A DNA stretch of 64,000 nucleotides from Dyadobacter koreensis (GCF_900108855.1 NZ_FNXY01000005.1:515061-579060); one strand, 5' to 3'; counted from the stretch's first letter, positions 18,196 to 28,026 are shown. Notes: generated by a model from the letters alone, not told the origin. A program made the numbers and translations.

Positions 18196-18201
18196 ATTGT
18201 T

Positions 18202-18744
18202 TTATGGAGTTATTGATTTAAAAATTTCGGTAACAACTTCATTGATTCCCTTCACAAAATTTTCCTCTTTCCCGGGCAAAATTCCTTCGCCGCCGCCCTT
18301 CCATACCATTTTATTAGACGAAGCATCTACAAGATCGATCAGCAGAGTACCTTCCTTATATCTTCCCGTTTCCACTTCCTTACTTTTCCAGGAATATCTA
18401 CGCTGTCCCATGTAAAGCGGCCGTCCGTCATTCTGAAAATTAGTTTGTCTGGTTTGAATTTCTTCTTTGACAGATATTGCAATATTTACTTTTAACGCCG
18501 GATCCTGTGCTTGGTTCAATCCTTTTGCTTCCAGATTTTTTGAAATTGCATCTTTAATTATCGCGATATTTTTCTCAAATGTTACGGGCGAAGTGTCACC
18601 TTTTGCTTCAACATCGAAGAAACCAAAGGTAGAATAATCTGTGAGACGGAAATTTTCTTCCTTTTCGGGTTTCAAAATTTTATGGGATGGGGCGCAGCCA
18701 AATAGTGTGGAGGTAAGCAGAATTATTAAAATTGAAGTTTTCAT
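18202..18744 (-). CDS. DUF4136 lipoprotein
   Basis: 180-residue predicted lipoprotein. Signal peptide ILIILLTSTLFGC ends at a lipobox with cysteine 17. The mature part matches the DUF4136 pattern: an early DYSTFGFFDVEA strand, an AIIKDAISKNLEAKGLNQ helix, and a late ID-LVDASSNKMVWKGGGEG segment. The family's role is unknown; members sit in the periplasm or outer membrane. Standalone gene. Confidence 0.82.
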   Translation of the reverse strand: MKTSILIILLTSTLFGCAPSHKILKPEKEENFRLTDYSTFGFFDVEAKGDTSPVTFEKNIAIIKDAISKNLEAKGLNQAQDPALKVNIAISVKEEIQTRQTNFQNDGRPLYMGQRRYSWKSKEVETGRYKEGTLLIDLVDASSNKMVWKGGGEGILPGKEENFVKGINEVVTEIFKSITP

Positions 18745-18821
18745 AGCTGATAAGTCTAAGTTTTCAGATTATCAAAAGTTAGCATTTAAACTGGCCTTTT
18801 TCAACAAAACGAGCCCATTTT

Positions 18822-19826
18822 TTAATTCAGTAACAGGATAACCAAAAGTGACGTAACAGAAATAGAAATCCAGAGAATTGTTCCTTGCAAAAAGGGTCTT
18901 ATACCAACGGATTTTATGGTTTCCAGATTTAAGCCCGCGCCAATCAGAAACATTGTCAATACCAGTAACTTTTTTGATAAGCCGAGCAGGTTTATGTAAA
19001 AAAATTGATACTCCCTGAAATAGTTACTGAATAAAACGGCTAAAATAAAAAACCCGATAAAATATGGGAAACTGATTTTTCCGCCATGTTTACGATTAAA
19101 AAGCATCGTAACAACAGATAAAGGAATGATCCAAAGAGCTCTTTCCAGTTTTACTGTTGTTGCCGTTTGTAATGCTTCGGCACCAAATTTCGCAGAGGCA
19201 CCAACAACTGAACTCGTGTCATGGATAGCAATCGCACACCATAATCCGAAATCATGCTGAGACATGTGAATCCAATTTCCAAAAATTGGAAAAATAAACA
19301 GAGCTGCGGAATTTAGAACAAAAACAACGCCCAGCGCAGAGCTGATCTGTTTTTCATTTGCCTTAATCAGCGGAGATAAAGCAGCTACGGCACTTCCGCC
19401 GCAAATAGCGGTACCGGTAGAAATTAAAAATGAGCTTTTAAATTCAATACCAAGTTTTCGTCCAAGCCAAAGTCCTGCGGATAAGGTAAGAGCGATAGAA
19501 AATAACGTAAACAGAAAACCTTCCCTTCCTGCTTCAAGTGCCTGATTCAGATTCATTCCGAAACCCAAACCAACTACGGAGATCTTCAAAAGTATCTGTG
19601 CCGCTTTATGAGTTAAATGCGCAAAGGGATTTCCGATAGCCGGCGTCAGAATAAATCCCGATAATAGAGCGATTGGAGCGTCTGCCCACGGGGAAAGGCA
19701 CAACAGGAAAACAAGTATGAAAAGAATATGTTGAGCAGTTACCTGAGAATGTTTATGAGCAGCTTCCATGATTTCCTGTCTGATTTTAGACAAAAATACC
19801 ATGAGAATTTCCCAAAAGTAAATCAA
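18822..19826 (-). CDS. YeiH-family (UPF0324) putative sulfate/sulfite exporter
   Basis: Polytopic inner-membrane protein with about ten helices. Signatures include LLKISVVGLGFGMNLNQAL, STGTAICGGSAVAALSPLIK, ALGVVFVLNSAALFIFP, and AIHDTSSVVGAS, all characteristic of the YeiH family. Substrate is not proven; sulfonate or sulfite is suggested for some homologues. The start at 19826 is uncertain; ATGs at 19802 and 19769 are also possible. It lies 26 bases after a LysR gene on the same strand, mirroring the YeiE/YeiH pairing of enterobacteria. Confidence 0.85.
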   Translation of the reverse strand: MIYFWEILMVFLSKIRQEIMEAAHKHSQVTAQHILFILVFLLCLSPWADAPIALLSGFILTPAIGNPFAHLTHKAAQILLKISVVGLGFGMNLNQALEAGREGFLFTLFSIALTLSAGLWLGRKLGIEFKSSFLISTGTAICGGSAVAALSPLIKANEKQISSALGVVFVLNSAALFIFPIFGNWIHMSQHDFGLWCAIAIHDTSSVVGASAKFGAEALQTATTVKLERALWIIPLSVVTMLFNRKHGGKISFPYFIGFFILAVLFSNYFREYQFFYINLLGLSKKLLVLTMFLIGAGLNLETIKSVGIRPFLQGTILWISISVTSLLVILLLN

Positions 19827-19852
19827 AAAAGGTGTGGTTTAATAACTTATAG

Positions 19853-20740
19853 TTATCGTTTGAGCGAGCAAAAACGAACGAAAAGCCTGGAAAGAGGCGA
19901 AGGCTGTCCCTGGCGAGTAACGAAAGAAAATGTACGAGTCATCTCCAATTCGTCGATGTCTATAATGCAGAGTCTGTCGTCAGTTAAATCTTGCTTCACA
20001 CTATAAACTGAGAGAAAAGCGAATGTATCCGAAAAGAGCAAGTAATTTTTAATGCTTTCTGTGCTTCCCAGTTGCATATGAATATTCAAATCTCTCATCT
20101 TAATTCCGAACTTTTGCAGATAATCTTCGATGATCTCGGAAGTCCCTGAACCTGTTTCACGCGTCAGCAATGGAAGTTTTGTTAAGTCTTTTAGCGAGAT
20201 AGCTCTTTTTTTTAACAAACTGTTTTTGGGTCTGCTTACCAGGACAATCTCGTCTTTTACAAAGGGTGAATATTTAAGATCAGAGTTATGTGCTGTTCCT
20301 TCAACCAGGCCTAATTCAATTTTTTTCTCTACCAGCATTTGCTCGATAACCAGCGAATTCGCCATTGTAAGCTCGATTTTTATTTCCGGAAATCGCTGGT
20401 GAAAGCGGGCGAGATAGGAGGGAAGGACATATTGCGCAATCGTAGTGCTCGCGCCGATGTGTAAAACCCCTTCGGTTTTATTTTGCAGCAGATTAATATC
20501 AAAATCGAGTTTTTGATATTGCTCAAAAATTAAATGTGCATGCTGCAACAGTATTTCCCCTGACCGTGTGAGGATAATCCTCTTCTTCGCTCTGTCAAAA
20601 AGGGTAGTATTATACTGTTGCTCTAATTCTTTGATATGTTTGGTAACCGCAGGCTGACTGATATTTAACTGCGCTGCTGCCCTGTTAAAATTCAGAGTTT
20701 GAGCAACCGTGTAAAAAACTTTTAGTCGAAAATCGAGCAT
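19853..20740 (-). CDS. LysR-family transcriptional regulator
   Basis: 295-residue LysR protein. The N-terminal winged helix is complete (FYTVAQTLNFNRAAAQLNIS, QPAVTKHIKELEQ), and the effector-binding domain begins near GVLHIGASTTIAQYVLPSYL. Start MLDFRLKVFY at 20740 is preferred over MVIM nine bases upstream, as it matches family N-termini. It lies between dnaG and the YeiH gene on the same strand and probably controls the transporter, sensing a sulfur or cysteine-pathway compound by analogy with YeiE/CysB. The effector is not determinable here. Confidence 0.9.
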   Translation of the reverse strand: MLDFRLKVFYTVAQTLNFNRAAAQLNISQPAVTKHIKELEQQYNTTLFDRAKKRIILTRSGEILLQHAHLIFEQYQKLDFDINLLQNKTEGVLHIGASTTIAQYVLPSYLARFHQRFPEIKIELTMANSLVIEQMLVEKKIELGLVEGTAHNSDLKYSPFVKDEIVLVSRPKNSLLKKRAISLKDLTKLPLLTRETGSGTSEIIEDYLQKFGIKMRDLNIHMQLGSTESIKNYLLFSDTFAFLSVYSVKQDLTDDRLCIIDIDELEMTRTFSFVTRQGQPSPLSRLFVRFCSLKR

Positions 20741-20755
20741 AATCACCAATAAAAT

Positions 20756-22747
20756 TTATCCGATTACGCTACCAAGTTCTTTTGCAGCGGCCATGCTGAT
20801 GCCTTTATAAAATATATATTCGTTCATGATTGCATTTTCCTGGTCCTCTGTGGTCGCTTTTTTCAAATCTTCCATGCAGATTTTCATTTTCTCTTCGATG
20901 AACGCTTTTTTCAGCCGCAGAATATTAATGAAACTGCTTTTATCAAGAACGTCAAGCTCAGAAGGAACATAAATCTCGAACTTTTCTGTCCATAGCGAGC
21001 TCAATTCATACTTGCTCGTCAACCAGCTAATCGTCAGGTCCCGTATTTCAGGCTCATGGTGATTTTGAAAATAGTCGGTTGTAAGGACTTTTTCCCGGCT
21101 ATAATTTTCACGGAACAAAGTCAACAGGTGATGAAAAACCGGATCCTTGAAATCAATCCCTTGGATTTCTCCCAATACATATGCACAAACAGAAATCGTC
21201 GGTTCAAGCTCATTGGCCCCATATAATACCAAAAGACGGATAAATGCTTCCTCTTGATAATATAACTTTGTCCGCTGAGATGGTTCTTCGACCTCAGCTG
21301 GCTCTAATGGAGAATCTCCGGCAAAAAAATCAGCTGGTGGTCCATCATCAGCAAATGGAATATCCTGCGGACCTTGTGGTGTAAAATTTGGTGGCCTGCT
21401 GTTTCCCCGGTCTTGTGGCTTAGGCTGTGTATGAAGTTTTCTCAGCAATTTGTTTCCCTCGGAGATAAGCATTTGCTCATCGACTTTCATCATTTCTGAT
21501 GTCCGGTGAAAAAATACTTGGCGCTTTATCGCATCCGGAATTTTGATAATGCTGTTTACAACTTCACCGATTACAGCCGCAAGCCTGAACGGATCATTGC
21601 CGGCATCTTGCAGCAAAGTTTCCGTTTTAAATGTGATGAAGTCACGAGATGCCTTCTTTAAATAATCTTTGAAAGCTTCTGCACCTACTCTTCGGACGTA
21701 GCTATCGGGATCTTCGCCATCGGGAAAAAGAACAATACTGACATTCAGGCCTTCTTCAAGAACCAGATCCAGTCCACGCAGAGCGGCTTTAATCCCGGCC
21801 ATATCTCCATCATATAAAATGGTAATATTTGGGGTAAATCTACCGATCAGTCTGATTTGTTCTGTGGTAAGTGATGTTCCTGAAGAGGCGACCACATTCT
21901 CAATTCCTGCCTGATGCAGAGAAACAACATCAGTATAGCCTTCAACGAGATAACAAGCCTCTTGCTGCCTGATGGCATTTTTTGCCTGAAAAATACCATA
22001 AAGAATATCACTTTTATGGTAAACTTCTGTTTCCGGAGAATTCAGATATTTTGGTTGCGACTTATCTGTTTTGAGAATTCTTGCGCCAAAGGCAATTACT
22101 TTCCCCGCGACATTATGAATCGGGAAAATTACCCGGCCCCGGAAACGGTCGTAACCCGCCGTTTGACTTCCCTCCTTATGAATTAACAATCCCGCTTTCA
22201 AAAGAATATCGGCAGTGTAGCCTTTGCTTAACGCCTCTTTTGTCAGCGCGTCCCAGGTATCTGTGCTGTAACCGAGTTCAAATTTCTTCTGAATGTCACT
22301 GGTAAAGCCTCTTTCACGAAAATAGCTGACACCGACCGACTGCCCTTCATCGGTTTGGGTAAGTTGTTGCTGGTAAAAATTTTTCGCAAAATTCAGGACC
22401 AAATATAAACTTTCACGGGCATTCTGGCGCAAAGCTTCTTCATCCGTAACTTCTTCTTCCTGAACCTCGATCTGGTATTTATTAGCCAGATACCGAAGCG
22501 CTTCTCCATAACCGATTCCATCAATATCCATTACGAATTTGATAGCATCACCAGCAGCGCCGCAGCCAAAACATTTGAAGATCTGGCGGACAGGATTTAC
22601 GTTGAATGAAGGAGATTTTTCATTATGAAAAGGACAGCAAGCAGAATAATTGGCCCCTTTCTTTTTTAGAGACACGAAATCCCCAACCACTTCCACAATG
22701 TCAGCAGTTTGTTTGATCCTCTCGACCGTTTCGGGATTGATGCGCAT
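20756..22747 (-). CDS. dnaG: DNA primase
   Basis: Makes RNA primers for replication. 663 residues. The N-terminal CHC2 zinc ribbon (CPFHNEKSPSFNVNP followed by FKCFGCGAAGD) is complete. The catalytic TOPRIM centre shows CYLVEGYTDVVSLHQAG (acidic E) and ITILYDGDMAGIKAALRG (DxD). A proline-rich linker near 440-490 leads to a C-terminal helical domain that contacts the replicative helicase. The upstream 650-base stretch holds no clear gene. Confidence 0.97.
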   Translation of the reverse strand: MRINPETVERIKQTADIVEVVGDFVSLKKKGANYSACCPFHNEKSPSFNVNPVRQIFKCFGCGAAGDAIKFVMDIDGIGYGEALRYLANKYQIEVQEEEVTDEEALRQNARESLYLVLNFAKNFYQQQLTQTDEGQSVGVSYFRERGFTSDIQKKFELGYSTDTWDALTKEALSKGYTADILLKAGLLIHKEGSQTAGYDRFRGRVIFPIHNVAGKVIAFGARILKTDKSQPKYLNSPETEVYHKSDILYGIFQAKNAIRQQEACYLVEGYTDVVSLHQAGIENVVASSGTSLTTEQIRLIGRFTPNITILYDGDMAGIKAALRGLDLVLEEGLNVSIVLFPDGEDPDSYVRRVGAEAFKDYLKKASRDFITFKTETLLQDAGNDPFRLAAVIGEVVNSIIKIPDAIKRQVFFHRTSEMMKVDEQMLISEGNKLLRKLHTQPKPQDRGNSRPPNFTPQGPQDIPFADDGPPADFFAGDSPLEPAEVEEPSQRTKLYYQEEAFIRLLVLYGANELEPTISVCAYVLGEIQGIDFKDPVFHHLLTLFRENYSREKVLTTDYFQNHHEPEIRDLTISWLTSKYELSSLWTEKFEIYVPSELDVLDKSSFINILRLKKAFIEEKMKICMEDLKKATTEDQENAIMNEYIFYKGISMAAAKELGSVIG

Positions 22748-23396
22748 TCTTTTTAGTATCGGTAAATGTTTATATTCAACCTGCTCAGATAATTTCGCAG
22801 GCTGTCAAATTTAATCTTAAATGTCGGTAACTAGCGATCTCTCAATTATGAACAACAAAGAGCGCGCTAAAATTTTATCGGCTAGCTAATTATTTTTGGC
22901 AGATGTTCATTTTAAGATAGAAACCAATCGAATTAAAAGTAGCAAAAAATCGATATAAATGTCTTCTTAAAAATTTTCCATTTGTCGCGCGATTGAAAAA
23001 TTTTCCTGCAACTATATTATCAAAAGTAATGTTATGGAACTCAGACATGATGAAATAATGAAAGGTTATTAGTCTTCTTATGTATTGATTCATCAGATGT
23101 CTTCCTGACTCTGAAATGTAACCAGTTGTTGAAGTACATTTTTTCGCGGCAATAAAGTATTTTTGTTTCTCGTTAAGCTTTTCTTTAATAATTTAGTTGT
23201 TTTCAGAGTGATATATATAAAATCATAATCGAAAGTTTTTTTCTGATAACTTTAATGTGTTATTTTGTGTTTTCGAAATAGAAATTCAATCAAATCAAAT
23301 TTGATATAGAAGATATCAAAAATATAGTGTGTGTATAGTGTGAAACAGGGCATGAAAATTTTTTCATGTCTTTGTTTTTTTCTGGGGTTTCCTGAA
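22748..23396 (-). other. AT-rich gap with an unassigned open frame (22890 to about 23182)
   Basis: No recognisable gene. The minus strand is open for about 98 codons from 23182 to 22890, with an ATG only at 23093. The product includes ECG-poor, basic and aromatic sequence such as SGRHLMNQYIRRLITFHYFI and GKFLRRHLYRFFATFNSIGF. It could be the 3' end of a decayed glycosyltransferase-like gene belonging to the neighbouring polysaccharide locus, or a chance frame in AT-rich DNA. A 20-base GT-rich sequence at 23323-23342 recurs with two differences at 28001-28020. Confidence 0.25.
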
Positions 23397-24665
23397 TTAC
23401 TTGGATAAATATTGTAACCCGCGCGGCATAATCCATATGATCATGGTGTAAAGAAAAAATATCTGACCCGGAATCAGATTGTATTCCACCCAATTGATAA
23501 CCAGTGTTGGAAAGAACAGGATTAAGTAGATTTTTATCCAGTTTGCATTCGCATATTTAAATAAAAAATTAAAGCTCCTCGCTAAAACAATCAACATCAA
23601 AAGCGCCCCTGCTAAGCCCGTTTCAGCCAATAACCCTACAAAAGTGTTATGTGCCGAAACGCCTTCCGGGTTGTTTTTAAGATTGCTTTTTATGCACTTC
23701 ACAGCAGCCAGACCCTCGCCAAAAACGGGTTTTTCGTAAAACCTGTCCAGATATATTTTCCAGATCTTTTGTCTTTCTGTTTATGAGGTTTCTTTCCGTC
23801 CTTTGATCAGCCCCGACATTCTCTCAATCCTGTATTTCATATAAGATTCCGGTAGAGATTTTATCATGTGTTCTCCCGTTATGGAATTGAATAATATGCA
23901 GAAGAAAAGAATCAGGATAGTAATAGCCAGGATGTGTGGAGTTCTTGGGGGAATGAAAATTAAAATCGTTGCAAAGGTGAGCGAAAACAGCGGGCTGCGG
24001 CGCGCTGAAAAATATACTGCTGCCAGGCAAATCAGAAAGATGCTGAAATAATATATTTTCTTGCCAAGTTTTGGTGCCGTAAATCGCATTTTGATAATTG
24101 CCAGTATACCCATGATCATAGTTGGATATGCCCAGAAAGTATTACAAGAGAAAAACATCTGATACATGCCACCGTGCGGTTTCATAGATACCATTGTCGC
24201 ACCGTCAAGCACGAGAATTACAAAATTTCCAATCCATAAAACATGAAGTGTCGTAAGCAAAAATTCTGATTTTGTCCGGGAAGTAATGGATGAGAATGAA
24301 ATGTATAGCAAAATGGAAAGCATCGAAAATAATGACCAGATTCCGTAAAAAAGGTAACTGGCGATATCAAGGCTAATCAGACCGGAAATCATCCAGCTAA
24401 AACCAAGCAATAAGATGTCAAAGTGATCGGCAAAAATTCTGCAGGTGAGTTTATGATTCATCCACAGGCAATAGCCGATAATCCATACCGGTATAAGGAG
24501 TCTGATGTATGGCGCAAGTTTTAAATATAACGGTGCATTCTCAATTCCATGAATTGAATATCTGAAAAATGAATAGTTTCCAATCGTTAGAAAGAAGAAA
24601 AGGACAATTGGCAAGACTACATTGGTATGGATTCTTGGGGCGACAATTTGTTTCGTTGCAGGCAC
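23397..24665 (-). pseudogene. O-antigen ligase/polymerase-like gene interrupted by an in-frame TAA
   Basis: A 423-codon frame starting at GTG 24665 would encode a polytopic Wzy/WaaL-type membrane protein for joining polysaccharide repeat units. The N-terminal part has about eight helices and ends SGLIKGRKETS at TAA 23781-23783. The same frame continues without shift as TERQKIWKIYLDRFYEKPVF then GEGLAAVKCIKSN, including the family's late conserved segment SAHNTFVGLLAETGLAGALL, to a normal stop at 23397. A single substitution (for example CAA to TAA) explains the break. Either a recent loss of function or a sequencing error; the two upstream genes are broken in the same way. Confidence 0.8.
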
Positions 24666-25660
24666 ATCATGAGGTTTTTATATTCTGAGGTAATCAGGTA
24701 TTGATGCTCGGGGATTCTTTTCATGGAATGTTCGACGGCAGACAAATAAGCATACGTCAAGGCTGAACATAAGTGTGAAACAACCTGATCTATTTTATCT
24801 AAATCTATGGTGACAGCAATATTACCCAGTGCCTCGGCTCGTTCAGCGTAGGCGCTGCCTTTCTAGAGAATAATCGGTTTATGGAAAAACAAGCTTTCAT
24901 AAAACCGGTTTGTTCTTGCCCATAGGTGGTTTCCAATATTATTATTTGAAAAAGGATAAGCGGCCCAAACAATATCTACTTCGTTGTAGATACCCGATAA
25001 ATCTTCCGGCACTTTGTACGGGCCAAAATATTTGATGTTTTCTAAGTTTGAAATTTGAGCTTCAAAATGACTGGTTGCAGGCATAAAAATACCTCGTAAA
25101 ATTATCTCAAACCGATTTTTATCTGCCAGAAGAATAAGGCAACTTAGCGACGCTGCACATCTTAGAACGCCAAAATATCCAATTTTTATTTTATCCGGAA
25201 TCTTGCACTTCTGAGGGTTTGAAGTTTCTGACAATTGAGCTTGATGAACTTTATTTTCAATTATTTGGTAATCCGGGATGTCTATTTTTCGAATTTTTGT
25301 AAAATACTCGGAAATAAATTCGGGTGAAGTGGCTATCAGCAAATCGATTTTTGGTATTGTCAGTTTTTCGAAGAACCGTATCAAGGCTGGCCCAATACCC
25401 CTGGAAAAAAATATCTCCCGAATGTCCGGAATTTCGTAAATGACAAAGATTTTTCTTCGTGAAAAGTGTTTGAAAATCAACGCAACCGCAGCCAGATCAA
25501 ATCCATATACATAAATGAGCTGATCGGACTGTGAATTTTTAGTTAATTTGTAAAGAAGCCAGATGTAAACTCTAAACCGTTTTCCGTATGAAGCATGGTT
25601 CATCTTACCAATCCATGCTGGCAAACTTTCGGGACTTACCGGATAATAATTTCTGGACAC
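24617..25660 (-). pseudogene. GT4-like glycosyltransferase, 5'-truncated and interrupted by TAG
   Basis: Resembles GT-B glycosyltransferases that add sugars to exopolysaccharide. The Rossmann-like segments IYVYGFDLAAVALIFKHFSR and IKIGYFGVLRCAASLSCLIL and the donor-site segment ARTNRFYESLFFHKPIIL are present. TAG at 24863-24865 stops it inside the donor domain. In the same frame 82 further codons continue (KGSAYAERAEALGNIAVTID onward) to a stop at 24617, completing the domain. The N-terminal acceptor domain (about the first 60 residues) is missing: the frame at its 5' end runs into the Wzz/GumC remnant, so a deletion joins the two genes near 25660-25700. Confidence 0.78.
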
Positions 25661-26483
25661 AGCAAGGCAATTGTTCTTGATGTATAAAATGAAGTGTGAG
25701 ATCGGAGGAACGTTGCTTTTGACCTATATCATATTCTTTATATGATTCTAAGAGTTTCTCTAAAAAGTCTTTTGCGAACGGCTTGTTATGGTGTTCAAAT
25801 GCCAGTGTTAATACGGGCATTTCTTCTTCTTCAAGCAGATCGATCTGTTTGATAAATTTCCGAGCAAGGCTGGATGGAATATTAAATACAAAGATGACTT
25901 CATAACCATTTTGATTATTAATTTTTTCGATCTGAAAACTCAAACCTGGAATAGTATAAACCATACCGGCGATCAGCTTTTTGTGAAAGGAACCTTCGTA
26001 GGAGAGTTCATTTTCCTGATCGAGCAGAAATGTTCAATTGGTGAATTTGGAAGGTTCAAAATCGATAACTTTTAGTGACAGGGGTTTTACGGGGTACAGA
26101 TCGATTTTTCTCAAGTCTTTTAACCGGTAAAATGTAACCGGGTTGTTAAGTTTGGTCAGAGCAGTTTCAACAAATTCCTGTGATCTTACATTATATTTTT
26201 CAATGAGGTAATCACTGCTGCCATCGTTGAGTAGCAATGTTGGTGTCGAACTCGCGATCTCATCAAGTTCAGATTGTTTATTTAAATATTTAAGATTTAT
26301 GCTGGCAACATATCGAGGTGTAATCAGCCTTAGATACAAAAAGCATAACATACCAAAAAAGAAAAGCGATCCGGCCAACCAATACCAGCGGCTACGAATC
26401 ACTTTGAAAACCTTTTGAACATCGAGGGAATCAGAGTGATTTAGAAACTTTTCAAAATAAGCACTGTCGTTCCCTTTATCCAT
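25605..26483 (-). pseudogene. Wzz/GumC-type chain-length determinant, truncated and interrupted by TGA
   Basis: Begins as a normal polysaccharide co-polymerase: cytoplasmic tail, first membrane helix (YWLAGSLFFFGMLCFLYLRL), and the Wzz periplasmic start (ITPRYVASINLKYLNKQS). TGA at 26034-26036 follows KVIDFEPSKFTN. The same frame continues (TFLLDQENELSYEGSFHKKL, then MVYTIPGLSFQIEKINNQNG) to about 25690. There the coding pattern breaks and the frame ends at 25605 inside the glycosyltransferase remnant. A full protein would have a second helix and usually a tyrosine-kinase domain several hundred residues later; all of this is gone. Overlaps nothing functional. Confidence 0.8.
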
Positions 26484-26487
26484 GGGA

Positions 26488-27228
26488 TTAATCGGTTCGT
26501 AAGGTATGGTTCAGCAGTTTTATATCCTTCAAACTTTCGAAGTAGGGATTTTCCACGGCCTGTTTTATATACTTATACTGCCCAATCCGATGAAGGTCAC
26601 TTCCCAAGGCACCGATCCAGCCTTGTTGAATCAATTTTTCGGCCATAAATTGTTCTGTTGGCCCATATGCGCCACCGATAGAAAGAATATTAATCTGAAA
26701 AATTATGTCCAGCTCGTGAATTTCGTCGTAACGTTCAGGCTTATCATGCCATGCGCGATACCTTTCAGGATGTGCAACGACAGGTTTATATCCCTTTAAA
26801 ATCATTTCCTTTAAAATGTCGGGAAAGTATACCAGATCATGCCGCAATGATGTTTCTACGAGAACATAATTTTCTGCCAGAGGGAGTATTTCACCTTTAT
26901 CTAAAAGTGATAAAAAATAATCGTCTGCAAAGTATTCAGCGGCGTACTGGATCGTCAAATCCGGATACTGTTCATTAGTTATTTTTGTTAATTCGGTCCA
27001 GGCCTGATAAATAGAATCCCGTGTGTTTACAAAAAAATCCATGCGTATGTGAGGCGTCGCAATAATTTTCCTGATTCCGGCGCGGTAATGTGCGTCGATC
27101 AGCGCAAGGCTATCATTAAGATTTTGGGCTCCATCGTCAATTCCAGGCAAGACATGCATATGCAAATCCAGTCCAAGAGTCTGCAAGATTTGGGAACCAT
27201 CAGAATCAATAATAGCAGGAATCATCAT
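26488..27228 (-). CDS. CpsB/YwqE-type tyrosine-protein phosphatase (PHP fold)
   Basis: Manganese-dependent phosphatase that dephosphorylates the tyrosine kinase controlling polysaccharide export. 246 residues. All PHP metal motifs are visible: DLHMHVLPGIDDGA, IIATPHIR, AHPERYRAW and GALGSDLHRIG. It overlaps the exporter gene by 4 bases (ATGA), with MIPAIIDS at 27225 an alternative start. It lies 4 bases before the broken Wzz/GumC gene, its expected substrate partner, so its physiological role is probably lost. Confidence 0.87.
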   Translation of the reverse strand: MMIPAIIDSDGSQILQTLGLDLHMHVLPGIDDGAQNLNDSLALIDAHYRAGIRKIIATPHIRMDFFVNTRDSIYQAWTELTKITNEQYPDLTIQYAAEYFADDYFLSLLDKGEILPLAENYVLVETSLRHDLVYFPDILKEMILKGYKPVVAHPERYRAWHDKPERYDEIHELDIIFQINILSIGGAYGPTEQFMAEKLIQQGWIGALGSDLHRIGQYKYIKQAVENPYFESLKDIKLLNHTLRTD

Positions 27229-27980
27229 TTTGTAAGATTTATAACCAGAATAGCCAGGTTGAGTGCTATCAGTATGGGTTGAATGAGTATCAATTTGCGG
27301 GATAATTTTACTGATCGTATGCCTTCCCGCGAAGGTGGAATATAAATAATATCATTGTTATAAACGACAAGATTCATGATTCTGGGTTCTCCAAGCTGCT
27401 GAAAATCGTATTCGATTATTTTTTGCTCCTGCCCGTCGCCCCGGATTATCTGAATTTTTTCTCCTGCCTCGTTAAATTTAATTCCGCCAGCTTTCGCCAA
27501 AACTTCCCCCAGGGATTGTGTTTCCTTATCCAAAACCACAACCCCCTGAATGTTACACGCGCCAAGAACTTTGACCCGTAAATTCGTTATTTCCACTTCG
27601 AAAATGGGGTCACGGATAATGTCTCGATATCGGAACGATAAGGAATCTGCCAGCTTCAGACGCGTAAGTCCTGCAACACGAAGCAATCCGATTTCAGGTA
27701 ATTTAATTGTGCCATCCTGATTTACACTGGCGTGGTATCCACTTTCAGAGCTTTGCGAATGCTGCGTTTTTACAGGGTCGGGGAATAATGATGAAAACCA
27801 GTTCAGGTTGCTTATCCGCAACATATCACCAGGTTTTATCAGGTAAGCAGCTTTATTCTGATAACCTGGATTATCGGTAAAATTTTCGGATAGGATGCGT
27901 GGAGAATTCCGGTTAGAGCTGCACCCGAACACAATTACCAGCAGCAGCAGAGCTGCGATGGCGATATATAAAACTTTCAT
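27225..27980 (-). CDS. Wza-like polysaccharide export outer-membrane lipoprotein
   Basis: Exports capsule or exopolysaccharide across the outer membrane. The signal peptide LLLLVIVFGC ends at lipobox cysteine 20. A Poly_export domain (KPGDMLRISNLNW through VNQDGTIKLPEIGLLRVAGL) is followed by one SLBB domain (VKVLGACNIQGVVVLDKETQ). A C-terminal membrane helix (ILIQPILIALNLAILVINL) is typical of Bacteroidota members. 251 residues. The gene is intact and lies upstream of the phosphatase and the decayed genes. Confidence 0.87.
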   Translation of the reverse strand: MKVLYIAIAALLLLVIVFGCSSNRNSPRILSENFTDNPGYQNKAAYLIKPGDMLRISNLNWFSSLFPDPVKTQHSQSSESGYHASVNQDGTIKLPEIGLLRVAGLTRLKLADSLSFRYRDIIRDPIFEVEITNLRVKVLGACNIQGVVVLDKETQSLGEVLAKAGGIKFNEAGEKIQIIRGDGQEQKIIEYDFQQLGEPRIMNLVVYNNDIIYIPPSREGIRSVKLSRKLILIQPILIALNLAILVINLTK

Positions 27981-28026
27981 AAATAATAGCCGGAAGGCCG
28001 TATAGTGTGTGTATTGTGTTTACGCT

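Noticed and set aside
23397-26483. Possible stop-codon recoding in the polysaccharide genes
   Set aside because: Three different stop codons interrupt three genes, and one gene also has a deletion junction; ordinary mutation is simpler.
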